Shown here piece by piece: positions 1 through 7,460 of a stretch of 37,939 bases of DNA. The DNA comes from an uncultured Psychroflexus sp. (GTDB lineage: Bacteria; Bacteroidota; Bacteroidia; Flavobacteriales; Flavobacteriaceae). Each line of letters opens with the position of its first letter. The first letter of the stretch is position 1. The notes below the pieces were generated by a model. The model did no database searches. It saw nothing but the letters and a program-made list of their open reading frames with translations, and was not told where the DNA came from. A program made the translations under genes and the position numbers. The stretch lies in assembly GCA_913056525.1 (NCBI GenBank), contig CAJXLO010000013.1, positions 1 to 37,939 on the forward strand, written 5' to 3'.

Positions 1-200
1 GGAGCCATAACTCAGCGCTCGGCGTGCTTAACATTCAATTGGTCTTGCTGTCTAAACCAAATCGACCCCAGTATTTCAAAGTACTACTACAAAAATAATA
101 ATTTATTATAAAATCAACGAAATATAAACAAATATCACGCCATTTATACCTGAAAACTTATTTTCGCGGAAATTCATGTACAGTAGCTAATCCTAATAAG
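1..200. other. left-edge leader, no gene called
   Basis: AT-rich stretch before the first gene. Two plus-strand frames are open from the left edge for about 31-36 codons (one ends at TAA 96-98), so the tail of an upstream gene is possible, but neither tail looks like a recognisable protein. No RNA gene, terminator or clear TAnnTTTG element was found. Confidence 0.3.
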
Positions 201-209
201 TTGATGAGT

Positions 210-1409
210 ATGAAAATAGGGATCATTAGAGAACGTAAGACACCGCCCGATAGAAGGGTCGTCTTTTCACCAGAACAATTAAAGGATCTGTCTAAAAAAT
301 ATGACGATCTGTCTTTTGTGGTAGAACCTTCACCTATACGTATCTTTCCTGATGAACATTATAAAAAGGCTGGTATCAAAGTGAATGAGGATCTTACGGA
401 TTGTGATATTTTACTTGGCGTAAAAGAAGTTCCTATTGATAACCTTATACCAGATAAGCAGTATTTTTTCTTTTCCCATACCATTAAACAACAGCCCTAC
501 AACAGACAGCTATTGCAAGAGATATTAAAGAAGAACATAACGCTCTATGACCATGAAGTGATCAAGTCTGAAGAAGGTCTAAGATTAGTGGGTTTTGGCC
601 GATATGCAGGATTAGTTGGAGCTTATAACGGATTAAGGGCTTACGGGAAAAGACATCAATTGTTCAACCTTCCCAGGGCTGAACAAATGGAAGACCTTAA
701 AGCCCTAAAAGAACAGCTTGACACGATTGAATTACCCAATTGCAAGATATTGCTCACAGGAAAAGGAAAAGTGGCCAAAGGAGCTAAGGAAATACTTGAT
801 CATCTCAACATTAGAGAAGTATCGGTCGAAGATTATCTGCATCACGAATTTGGCGAAACTGTTTTTTGCCAGATCGGTGTCAGGGAATATAATCGACCAA
901 AAAATATGAGGTCGTTCTCATTTGAAGAATTCGTACAACATCCGGAGAAATTTGAGTCCAACTTTAAAAGGTTTGCTCAACGAACGGATTTGTTCATCGC
1001 GGGTCACTTTCACGCTGATGGAGCTCCTTATCTTTTCACTCGGGAAGATGCGAAGGGAAAGTATTTTAGGATCAACACCATCGCCGATATAAGTTGTGAT
1101 ATTGATGGTCCGGTCGCTTCCACGATAAGACCTTCCTCTATTGCTCATCCGTTTTATGGTTATCACCCGCAAAGAGAGGAAGAAGTGGCTTTTGATGATC
1201 CTGAGGCTATCACGGTCATGGCGGTGGACAATCTTCCTTGTGAACTGCCCAGGGATGCCAGTGAGGGATTTGGGCAAATGTTTGCTGAGCATGTCATTCC
1301 TGCATTTTTCAACAATGATAAGAACGGCATCCTGCAAAGGGCTAAAATGACTGAGAACGGCCAGCTTACTAAAAACTTCAGTTACTTACAGGATTATGTA
1401 AGGGAATGA
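210..1409 (+). CDS. LYS1-like saccharopine/alanine dehydrogenase family NAD(P) oxidoreductase
   Basis: About 400 aa. The N-terminus (MKIGIIRERKTPPDRRV) matches the AlaDh/PNT N-terminal domain shared by alanine dehydrogenase and lysine-forming saccharopine dehydrogenase. A Rossmann-type stretch, LLTGKGKVAKGA, lies near residue 180, and a C-terminal substrate domain follows. The family oxidises or forms amino acids with NAD(P)H in the cytosol; the exact substrate cannot be read here. TTG 201, ATG 204 and ATG 210 are all in frame. ATG 210 is chosen because family members usually begin MKIG. Its stop codon abuts that of the convergent Crp/Fnr gene with no base between them. lysA lies about 1.6 kb downstream, but a lysine link is only suggestive, since a bacterium with a DAP pathway does not need this enzyme for lysine synthesis. 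Family assignment is fairly sure, substrate is not. Confidence 0.8.
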   Translation: MKIGIIRERKTPPDRRVVFSPEQLKDLSKKYDDLSFVVEPSPIRIFPDEHYKKAGIKVNEDLTDCDILLGVKEVPIDNLIPDKQYFFFSHTIKQQPYNRQLLQEILKKNITLYDHEVIKSEEGLRLVGFGRYAGLVGAYNGLRAYGKRHQLFNLPRAEQMEDLKALKEQLDTIELPNCKILLTGKGKVAKGAKEILDHLNIREVSVEDYLHHEFGETVFCQIGVREYNRPKNMRSFSFEEFVQHPEKFESNFKRFAQRTDLFIAGHFHADGAPYLFTREDAKGKYFRINTIADISCDIDGPVASTIRPSSIAHPFYGYHPQREEEVAFDDPEAITVMAVDNLPCELPRDASEGFGQMFAEHVIPAFFNNDKNGILQRAKMTENGQLTKNFSYLQDYVRE

Positions 1410-2036
1410 TCAGGGGAAGACGATCGCATTACGCTGAAGTTTTACCGTACCTTTGTTCTCTAGTTTTTTAAGTAGCCTGGAGATGACCACACGCGAAGTA
1501 TGCAGGTCATCCGCTATTTGTTGATGCGTGGAGCGTATCCGTCCATCTTTACTGAACTTTCGCTTTTCCTTGAGGTAGTTCAGCAATCGATCGTCCATGT
1601 TCTTAAAGGCTATGTTGTCCAGACTTTTCAAGATCTCGTGCATCCGGTCATTATAGCTCTTGAATATGAAGTTACGCCATGACTTGTATCTGGTCAGCCA
1701 TTCTTCCATTTTTTGGATAGGAAGTAGCAGTAGTTCAACTCTCGTCTCGGCAATGGCTATGATCTCACTTTTTTTGTTGGCCATACAACAGTCCATCATC
1801 ATCGTACAGGTTTCTCGCTTATCAAGAAAGTAGAGTAGAAGTTCATAGCCTTCACCATCATCGCGCATCACCTTTACCGTTCCGCTTATTACCAGTGGCA
1901 TCGATCTGATGTATTCACCTACATTAACAAGCTCTTCTCCCTGTTCGACTTGTTTGATCTTGCCATGTTCTTCCATCTCATCAAGCAGGTCTGCTTCAAA
2001 GAGGAATCCAAAATGGTGTCTTACTGCTCCATTCAT
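1410..2036 (-). CDS. Crp/Fnr family transcriptional regulator
   Basis: 208 aa from ATG 2036: an N-terminal cyclic-nucleotide-binding-like beta-roll (about residues 15-115), a dimerisation helix (about 117-140) and a C-terminal winged helix (HTH about 170-192, THQQIADDLHTSRVVISRLL). The frame is open to 2117, but an upstream -7-like element (TACTTTAG on the minus strand) lies inside that extension, so the shorter start is preferred. There is no N-terminal FNR [4Fe-4S] cysteine set. C77, C83 and C84 cluster in the sensor domain, as in many flavobacterial paralogues. In the recognition helix the position of E. coli CRP Glu181 is Val183, while the flanking arginines (R182, R187) are kept, so its operator preference may differ from classic TGA/TCA sites. 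It is a good candidate regulator for the dyads near ccoI and the efflux operon, but no ligand can be inferred. Confidence 0.9.
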   Translation of the reverse strand: MNGAVRHHFGFLFEADLLDEMEEHGKIKQVEQGEELVNVGEYIRSMPLVISGTVKVMRDDGEGYELLLYFLDKRETCTMMMDCCMANKKSEIIAIAETRVELLLLPIQKMEEWLTRYKSWRNFIFKSYNDRMHEILKSLDNIAFKNMDDRLLNYLKEKRKFSKDGRIRSTHQQIADDLHTSRVVISRLLKKLENKGTVKLQRNAIVFP

Positions 2037-2071
2037 TTTTTTTGGGTAAAAATAAGCATTATAGGTCAGTC

Positions 2072-2079
2072 CTAAAGTA
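2072..2079 (-). promoter_or_regulatory. -7-like element of the Crp/Fnr gene
   Basis: Reads TACTTTAG on the minus strand, one mismatch from TAnnTTTG, and would give a leader of roughly 30 nt before ATG 2036. No good -33 TTG is visible. It supports the shorter start of the regulator. Confidence 0.35.
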
Positions 2080-2139
2080 TAGAAAACCTCAAGTGACATT
2101 GAATAATTACTTAACACCTGTTAAAATTAGGATCAAGTA

Positions 2140-2170
2140 TTGGATAAGGACCTACATGTTATTAATTTAG
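2140..2170 (+). promoter_or_regulatory. Bacteroidota promoter (TTG-N20-TAATTTAG)
   Basis: TTG at 2140-2142 is followed, after 20 nt, by TAATTTAG at 2163-2170, one mismatch from TAnnTTTG and with the usual spacing. Transcription would begin about 11 nt before ATG 2186 of the membrane protein gene. Confidence 0.5.
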
Positions 2171-2185
2171 CACAAAACAAATTTG

Positions 2186-2887
2186 ATGCTGAACAAGACG
2201 AACGTACATGAGCGATTGAACAAGTTAAGGGACAGGTCATCAAATGATATCATGTCCGATGTCAGGAAGCTTATTTTTGAGAATGATGATGCTAGACTTA
2301 GCAGCGACGAAGTAAAGAACAAAGCTGGATTAGAAAATGATCTTGATTTTGACAGATTGGAATCTAATAATATTTATCATATTGACCAGATAAGAAAGAT
2401 CTGCGTTGATTATAGACTTAGGTTTCTTGACGCAAAATATTATCGATCGGACATTCCTCAACAAGGACTTTCTAAGATAAGCTATCTGGAACAAGAACAT
2501 GGAACAGAGCTTCAGGGCTTTAAGATAATGGCTCCTTCCAAATTGTTCAAGTTAGAGAATGCTGACGATCCACTACTTTTTGCTCCCATGGGCAATGGAT
2601 ATTACTATTTTATCCATAAATGGGGAAATGACCTACATCCTTTAAGAAAATGGATGATGTGGCCAGTAAAGTGCCTCGAGAATTTTATGATCAGTACATT
2701 TATTTTTAGTTTCATTTCTACCTTTTTTATTGCTAAGGTCTTTATGACAGAAGCATCAGGGACAGAATTCTTTTTATTGTTCTTGTTCATGTTCAAATGG
2801 GTTGGAGCTATCGCCATGTACTATGGGTTTGCGAAAGGAAAGAATTTTAGCGAGTCTATATGGAAGAGTAAATATTATAATGCCTGA
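2186..2887 (+). CDS. hypothetical two-TM membrane protein
   Basis: 233 aa from ATG 2186 (a TTG at 2183 is in frame). I do not recognise a named domain. The first 160 residues are charged and probably cytosolic, with a helical N-terminal part and a middle segment rich in aromatic residues (GNGYYYFIHKWGNDLHPLRKW). Two hydrophobic helices follow near residues 165-190 and 197-220, separated by a short loop (TEASGTE), and the protein ends with a short charged tail. It has its own promoter and a strong terminator, so it appears to be a monocistronic gene. The soluble part could be a sensing or anchoring domain, but nothing in it or its neighbours (Crp/Fnr regulator, lysA) fixes a role. Confidence 0.75.
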   Translation: MLNKTNVHERLNKLRDRSSNDIMSDVRKLIFENDDARLSSDEVKNKAGLENDLDFDRLESNNIYHIDQIRKICVDYRLRFLDAKYYRSDIPQQGLSKISYLEQEHGTELQGFKIMAPSKLFKLENADDPLLFAPMGNGYYYFIHKWGNDLHPLRKWMMWPVKCLENFMISTFIFSFISTFFIAKVFMTEASGTEFFLLFLFMFKWVGAIAMYYGFAKGKNFSESIWKSKYYNA

Positions 2888-2910
2888 TCAAAAACAAACG
2901 AATATATTTG

Positions 2911-2938
2911 AAGCCCGTTCGTTTGAGCGGGCTTTTTT
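2911..2938 (+). terminator. rho-independent terminator
   Basis: Hairpin AAGCCCGTTC / GAGCGGGCTT (10 bp with one G-U pair, GTTT loop) followed directly by six T. It ends the membrane protein gene and insulates lysA. Confidence 0.85.
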
Positions 2939-2976
2939 ATTGAAAAACCATTAAACCACATATTATACTAAGTAAA

Positions 2977-4218
2977 ATGACAGCAGAAGAACTTCAAAAC
3001 ATCGCCCGGCAACACGATTGTCCAGCTTATGTCTATGATGCACATAAGATCATTGATCAGTACAAAAGACTGGAAAATGCCTTTGCTAAAGTTCCAAAAT
3101 TAAGGATACACTATGCGGTCAAAGCGCTGTCCAATTTATCCGTCCTACAACTTTTTAACCAGTTAGGAAGCGGACTGGATACGGTTTCCATTCAGGAAGT
3201 AAGGTTAGGATTACAAGCTGGTGTTCCCGCTCATAAGATCATCTACACACCTAATGGAGTGTCTTTAAGTGAACTGGAAGAAGCCGTTGAGCTGGGCGTT
3301 CAGATAAATATTGATAACTTGATCATGCTGGAAGAATTTGGCACCTTACATCCTGAAGTACCCGTATGTATTAGAATAAACCCACATGTCATGGCAGGAG
3401 GGAACACTAATATCTCAGTAGGACACATAGATTCAAAGTTCGGCATCTCCATTCATCAACTTCCGCATATTCTTCGTATCGTCAAGAACACGGGAATGAA
3501 CATCAATGGCGTTCATATGCACACCGGTAGTGATATCCTTGATATCGATGTTTTCATTCACGCTGCAGATATATTGTTCGATGTGGCCAGGAATTTTGAT
3601 GACCTGGAGTTCATCGATTTTGGGAGCGGATTCAAAGTACCATATCATGAAAACGATATTTCTACGGACATTGAGGAATTAGGGGAAAAACTAAGTAACA
3701 GGTTCGATCAGTTCTGTAAATCCTATGGGAAAGACCTGACACTTGCTTTTGAACCCGGGAAGTTTCTTGTAAGCGAGGCCGGATATTTTCTGGCCAGGGT
3801 CAACGGGGTAAAACAGACCACATCAACAGTTTTTGCACAGGTTGATTCTGGTTTTAATCACTTTATCAGACCGATGTTCTACGGATCTCAACACGATATC
3901 CTGAACGTGACTCATCCCGATAGGAAGGCCAGGTTCTATTCCGTAGTTGGCTATATTTGTGAAACCGATACTTTTGCGAACAATAAGCTTATCAGTGGAA
4001 TTTCAGATGGAGATGTCCTTGCCTTTAAGAATGCAGGAGCTTACTGCTTTACTATGGCCAGTAACTACAATTCAAGATTTAGACCAGCAGAGATATTATG
4101 GTACGATGGAGTATCTCATTTGATAAGAAAACGCGAAGTATTTGATGACCTGGTAAGAAATCAGGAGTTAGTGAGCTTGAAACTGGATGATCATGCTGCT
4201 AAAGTAGACGCTCAATAA
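2977..4218 (+). CDS. lysA: diaminopimelate decarboxylase
   Basis: 413 aa, fold-type III PLP enzyme that decarboxylates meso-diaminopimelate to L-lysine, the last step of lysine synthesis, in the cytosol. Visible motifs in order: YAVKA with the PLP lysine K49; HMHTGS at 180-185; the glycine loop DFGSGF near 214-219; EPGKFL at 259-264, which binds the PLP phosphate; CETD at 328-331 with the catalytic Cys contributed across the dimer; and AGAYCFTMASNYN from 353. Length is typical. HMHTGS and the EPG motif fit DAP decarboxylase better than carboxynorspermidine decarboxylase, which is the main alternative. It stands alone, with no dap genes adjacent, and a terminator isolates it upstream. No lysine riboswitch was recognised in the 40 nt between that terminator and the ATG. 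Confidence 0.9.
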   Translation: MTAEELQNIARQHDCPAYVYDAHKIIDQYKRLENAFAKVPKLRIHYAVKALSNLSVLQLFNQLGSGLDTVSIQEVRLGLQAGVPAHKIIYTPNGVSLSELEEAVELGVQINIDNLIMLEEFGTLHPEVPVCIRINPHVMAGGNTNISVGHIDSKFGISIHQLPHILRIVKNTGMNINGVHMHTGSDILDIDVFIHAADILFDVARNFDDLEFIDFGSGFKVPYHENDISTDIEELGEKLSNRFDQFCKSYGKDLTLAFEPGKFLVSEAGYFLARVNGVKQTTSTVFAQVDSGFNHFIRPMFYGSQHDILNVTHPDRKARFYSVVGYICETDTFANNKLISGISDGDVLAFKNAGAYCFTMASNYNSRFRPAEILWYDGVSHLIRKREVFDDLVRNQELVSLKLDDHAAKVDAQ

Positions 4219-4244
4219 TAGTTTAGCCGTCAAATTGAAAAAGA

Positions 4245-4268
4245 AACCCTATTCAATTGAGTAGGGTT
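4245..4268 (+). terminator. possible hairpin terminator after lysA
   Basis: Near-perfect palindrome AACCCTATTCAATTGAGTAGGGTT (one G-T mismatch) 27 nt after the lysA stop. There is no T-tract after it, so it may be a weak terminator, an RNA 3'-end hairpin or a protein site. Confidence 0.45.
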
Positions 4269-4622
4269 CCTGATAATAGTTAGTTAGCTAGTTTTTCATC
4301 AATTATCCATGCGAAAATAATGATAATACAAATAAAGCTAGAAAAAATATATTTTCAACAGATCATAGCGGACTAAATACTATACAAAAACACTACCAAT
4401 AGAAAACAGGTGATCTTCTTAAACTGAATGTTACTTATTGTCAAAAGAATTAGGATAAAATGATAATTTTTAAGTACGCTATCCTCGAATATTCAGGGAA
4501 TCAAAGTTATGAAGAAATGAATGATGATAAGATCAAACCGTATATTTATCAATAATAAAAACCAATGAAAACAATGATTCGATGCAAGTTTCATCAATTG
4601 ATATCACTTTATTTTAAGGCAT

Positions 4623-4659
4623 AAAAAAACTCAGAATGATGAACATACTGAGTTTTTTT
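4623..4659. terminator. bidirectional terminator downstream of clpC
   Basis: Stem ACTCAG / CTGAGT with A7 before and T8 after, so both strands read as hairpin plus T-tract. It lies about 25 nt past the clpC stop and would also stop read-through from lysA. Confidence 0.85.
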
Positions 4660-4681
4660 TGACTACTGTTTCCAGGGTCAG

Positions 4682-7246
4682 TTAGGAATCTTCACCCTTA
4701 TTATCTACTTGCTTTTTTTTGATATTGACCTCTAATTCTTCTTTTCCATCTTCATGGTCCATACTAATATGGTCACCTTCTTGAATGGAAGAGTTCACGA
4801 TCTCCTCGGCTAGCGCATCTTCAATATATTTCTGTATTGCTCTGTTTAGCGGTCTTGCGCCATATTTCCTGTCAAATCCTTTCTCCGCTATAAATGCTTT
4901 TGCCTTTTCACTTAGTTCAAAAGTATAGCCCATATCTTCTATGCGAGCATAAAGCTTTTTAAGTTCTATCTCGATGATCTTGTCTATAGCTTCTTTTTCT
5001 AATGCATTGAATATTACCACATCATCAACACGATTAAGGAACTCAGGGGCAAATGCCTTTTTAAGTGCACCTTCTATGATCTTCTTGCTGTTCTCATCCT
5101 CCTGGGATCTTTGCGCCTGAGTGCCAAAACCAACGCCAGTTCCAAAGTCTTTCAATTTCTTAGCACCTACGTTAGAGGTCATGATAATGATAGTGTTCTT
5201 AAAATCTATCTTCCTGCTAAGGCTATCAGTGAGTTGTCCGTCATCCAATACTTGTAAAAGCATATTGAAAACATCTGGATGTGCTTTTTCGATTTCATCC
5301 AGAAGAATGACAGAATAAGGTTTTCTTCGTACCTTCTCGGTTAATTGACCACCTTCTTCGTAGCCTACATATCCCGGTGGAGCTCCGATCAATCTGGATA
5401 CGGCGAACTTTTCCATGTATTCGCTCATGTCTAATCTAATGATGGATTCATCATTATCAAAGAGCTCTCTGGCAAGGACCTTAGCTAATTGGGTTTTTCC
5501 TACACCGGTCTGACCCAGGAATATAAAAGAACCTATCGGCTTATTTGGATCTTTCAGCCCAGCTCTGTTCCTTTGTATGGCTTTAACCACCTTAGAAACG
5601 GCCACATCCTGACCGATGACCTTGTTCTTGATCGTGGTAGGTAGGTCAGCTAATTTGTTTCCTTCTGATTTGGCGATACGTTTCATTGGGATACCGGTCA
5701 TCATAGAAACGACATCAGCTATATTATCTTCTTTAACCGTTATCTTGTTCTCTTTCGATTCTTTCTCCCATTCTTTCTGTGCGGATTCCAGCTCGTTTTC
5801 TAATCTTTTTTCATCATCCCTTAACTTCGCTGCCTGTTCATATTCTTGTTGTTTAACAACCGTGTTCTTCTTTGTTCTGATACCTTCAAGATTTTCCTCA
5901 AGGTCCAGGATCTTTTGAGGGACATTGATGTTCGTGATATGTACCCTGGAACCTGCTTCATCCAATGCATCTATCGCCTTGTCAGGTAGAAAGCGGTCAC
6001 TCATATAACGGTCTGTCAATTTGACACATGCCTTAATGGCTTCATCCGTAAAATGCACATTGTGATGGTCTTCATATTTATCTTTGATGTTGTGAAGTAT
6101 TTCAACGGTCTCATCCGTGGACGTGGGTTCTACGATTATCTTTTGGAATCTTCTTTCCAGCGCTCCGTCCTTTTCTATGTGCTGTCTGTATTCATCTAAG
6201 GTAGTGGCTCCTATACATTGTATCTCACCTCTGGCTAATGCAGGCTTGAACATATTACTGGCGTCCAAACTTCCAGTAGCTCCACCGGCACCAACGATCG
6301 TATGGATCTCATCAATGAAGAGAATGATATCTTCGTTCTTTTCCAGTTCGTTCATCACTGCTTTCATCCTTTCTTCAAACTGCCCGCGATATTTGGTACC
6401 TGCAACTAAGCTCGCCAGGTCTAGTGTCACCAAACGCTTGTCATAAAGAATCCTGGAGACTTTGCGTTCCATGATCCTGAGGGCCAATCCTTCAGCTATG
6501 GCACTTTTCCCTACGCCAGGTTCACCGATCAGTAGTGGATTGTTCTTCTTCCTTCTGCTGAGTATCTGAGACACCCTTTCAATTTCTTCTTCACGACCCA
6601 CAACGGGATCCAGCTTATCTTCTTCGGCAAGTGCGGTCAAATCGCGTCCAAAATTATCAAGGACAGGAGTTTTCGACTTTTTACTTCCTTTACCGGATTG
6701 AGATGACTTGGACTCGAATGGATTCTTACCATCACCTTCACCTTTGGGTTGTTCTTCCTGGAAAGATTCGGCTGAAGGTTCATCTATGAAATCGCCATCT
6801 TCAGAAATGATGGCTTTGAACTCTTCTTTGACATTATCATAATCCACTTTAAAGGAGTTGAGCAATTTGGTGATCGGATCGGCATCGTTCCTAAGAATAC
6901 AGAGCAAAAGATGTGCTGTGTTGATGTTGGTACTATGAAACAGCTTCGCTTCTAAAAAAGTAGTCTTTAAAGCTCTTTCAGCCTGACGGGTCAGATGTAA
7001 GTTCTTTTTATCCTTTTCAGTAAAAGAAGTAGCATTATCTCCTGGATTTAATATCTCGACCTTCCTCCTAAGTCTGTCCATATCAATGTTCAATGACTCC
7101 AGGATATTGATCGCTTTTCCATTACCTTCACGTATAATGCCTAACATCAGGTGCTCTGTTCCTATGAAATCATGTCCAAGCCTTAATGCTTCTTCCTTGC
7201 TATAAGTGATTACGTTCTTAACCTTCGTTGAAAAATTATCATCCAT
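4682..7246 (-). CDS. clpC: ClpC-type AAA+ ATPase chaperone
   Basis: 854 aa Hsp100 unfoldase that feeds substrates to the ClpP protease. The N domain has two Clp repeats (about 5-145), including the typical FIGTEHLMLGII near residue 28. A charged linker (150-195) follows, then AAA module 1 (Walker A GEPGVGKS 241-248, Walker B ILFIDEIH 308-315), a UVR-like middle domain (EYEQAAKLRDDEKRL from 468) and AAA module 2 (Walker A GQTGVGKT 578-585, Walker B VILLDEIEKAH from 646). The middle domain is short, which separates ClpC from ClpB. The tail (after about 835) is acidic and lysine-rich. No mcsA, mcsB or ctsR is adjacent. It is divergent from gyrA across 214 bp. No good promoter was found; TATATTTTG on the minus strand at 7309-7301 is one base too long. 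Confidence 0.95.
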   Translation of the reverse strand: MDDNFSTKVKNVITYSKEEALRLGHDFIGTEHLMLGIIREGNGKAINILESLNIDMDRLRRKVEILNPGDNATSFTEKDKKNLHLTRQAERALKTTFLEAKLFHSTNINTAHLLLCILRNDADPITKLLNSFKVDYDNVKEEFKAIISEDGDFIDEPSAESFQEEQPKGEGDGKNPFESKSSQSGKGSKKSKTPVLDNFGRDLTALAEEDKLDPVVGREEEIERVSQILSRRKKNNPLLIGEPGVGKSAIAEGLALRIMERKVSRILYDKRLVTLDLASLVAGTKYRGQFEERMKAVMNELEKNEDIILFIDEIHTIVGAGGATGSLDASNMFKPALARGEIQCIGATTLDEYRQHIEKDGALERRFQKIIVEPTSTDETVEILHNIKDKYEDHHNVHFTDEAIKACVKLTDRYMSDRFLPDKAIDALDEAGSRVHITNINVPQKILDLEENLEGIRTKKNTVVKQQEYEQAAKLRDDEKRLENELESAQKEWEKESKENKITVKEDNIADVVSMMTGIPMKRIAKSEGNKLADLPTTIKNKVIGQDVAVSKVVKAIQRNRAGLKDPNKPIGSFIFLGQTGVGKTQLAKVLARELFDNDESIIRLDMSEYMEKFAVSRLIGAPPGYVGYEEGGQLTEKVRRKPYSVILLDEIEKAHPDVFNMLLQVLDDGQLTDSLSRKIDFKNTIIIMTSNVGAKKLKDFGTGVGFGTQAQRSQEDENSKKIIEGALKKAFAPEFLNRVDDVVIFNALEKEAIDKIIEIELKKLYARIEDMGYTFELSEKAKAFIAEKGFDRKYGARPLNRAIQKYIEDALAEEIVNSSIQEGDHISMDHEDGKEELEVNIKKKQVDNKGEDS

Positions 7247-7423
7247 AAAACTTCGTTTGTTTTCTAGCCTTCATAAGACTAATTTCAGATTACTAAATAA
7301 CAAAATATATACCAAATAGTTGCTAATTACTTATTAAACTTATGGAATTTGTTTTTATAAATATATGTTAATAAGTAATCCATAATAACCACTCAGCTTC
7401 CATTACAAACATAATAAATTATG

Positions 7424-7431
7424 TAATTTAG
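7424..7431 (+). promoter_or_regulatory. -7-like element of gyrA
   Basis: TAATTTAG, identical to the element before the membrane protein gene at 2163, 29 nt upstream of the gyrA ATG. No -33 TTG at the right distance. Confidence 0.4.
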
Positions 7432-7460
7432 CAGGCTGAATTTTAAAAATCGAATAAATT

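Larger units (their letters stand above)
4219..4681. other. intergenic region between lysA and clpC
   Basis: 463 bp between two convergent genes. It holds the lysA-side palindromic hairpin and the clpC-side bidirectional terminator. Between them the sequence is AT-rich with no convincing gene; the only plus-strand ORF with an ATG is 31 codons (4460-4555). No repeat or RNA family was recognised. Confidence 0.6.

Noticed and set aside
1-98. Tail of an upstream gene at the left edge
   Set aside because: Two frames are open equally long and neither resembles a known protein end.
4460-4555. 31-codon plus-strand ORF between lysA and clpC
   Set aside because: Short, no promoter, no recognisable features; open frames of this size occur by chance in AT-rich DNA.
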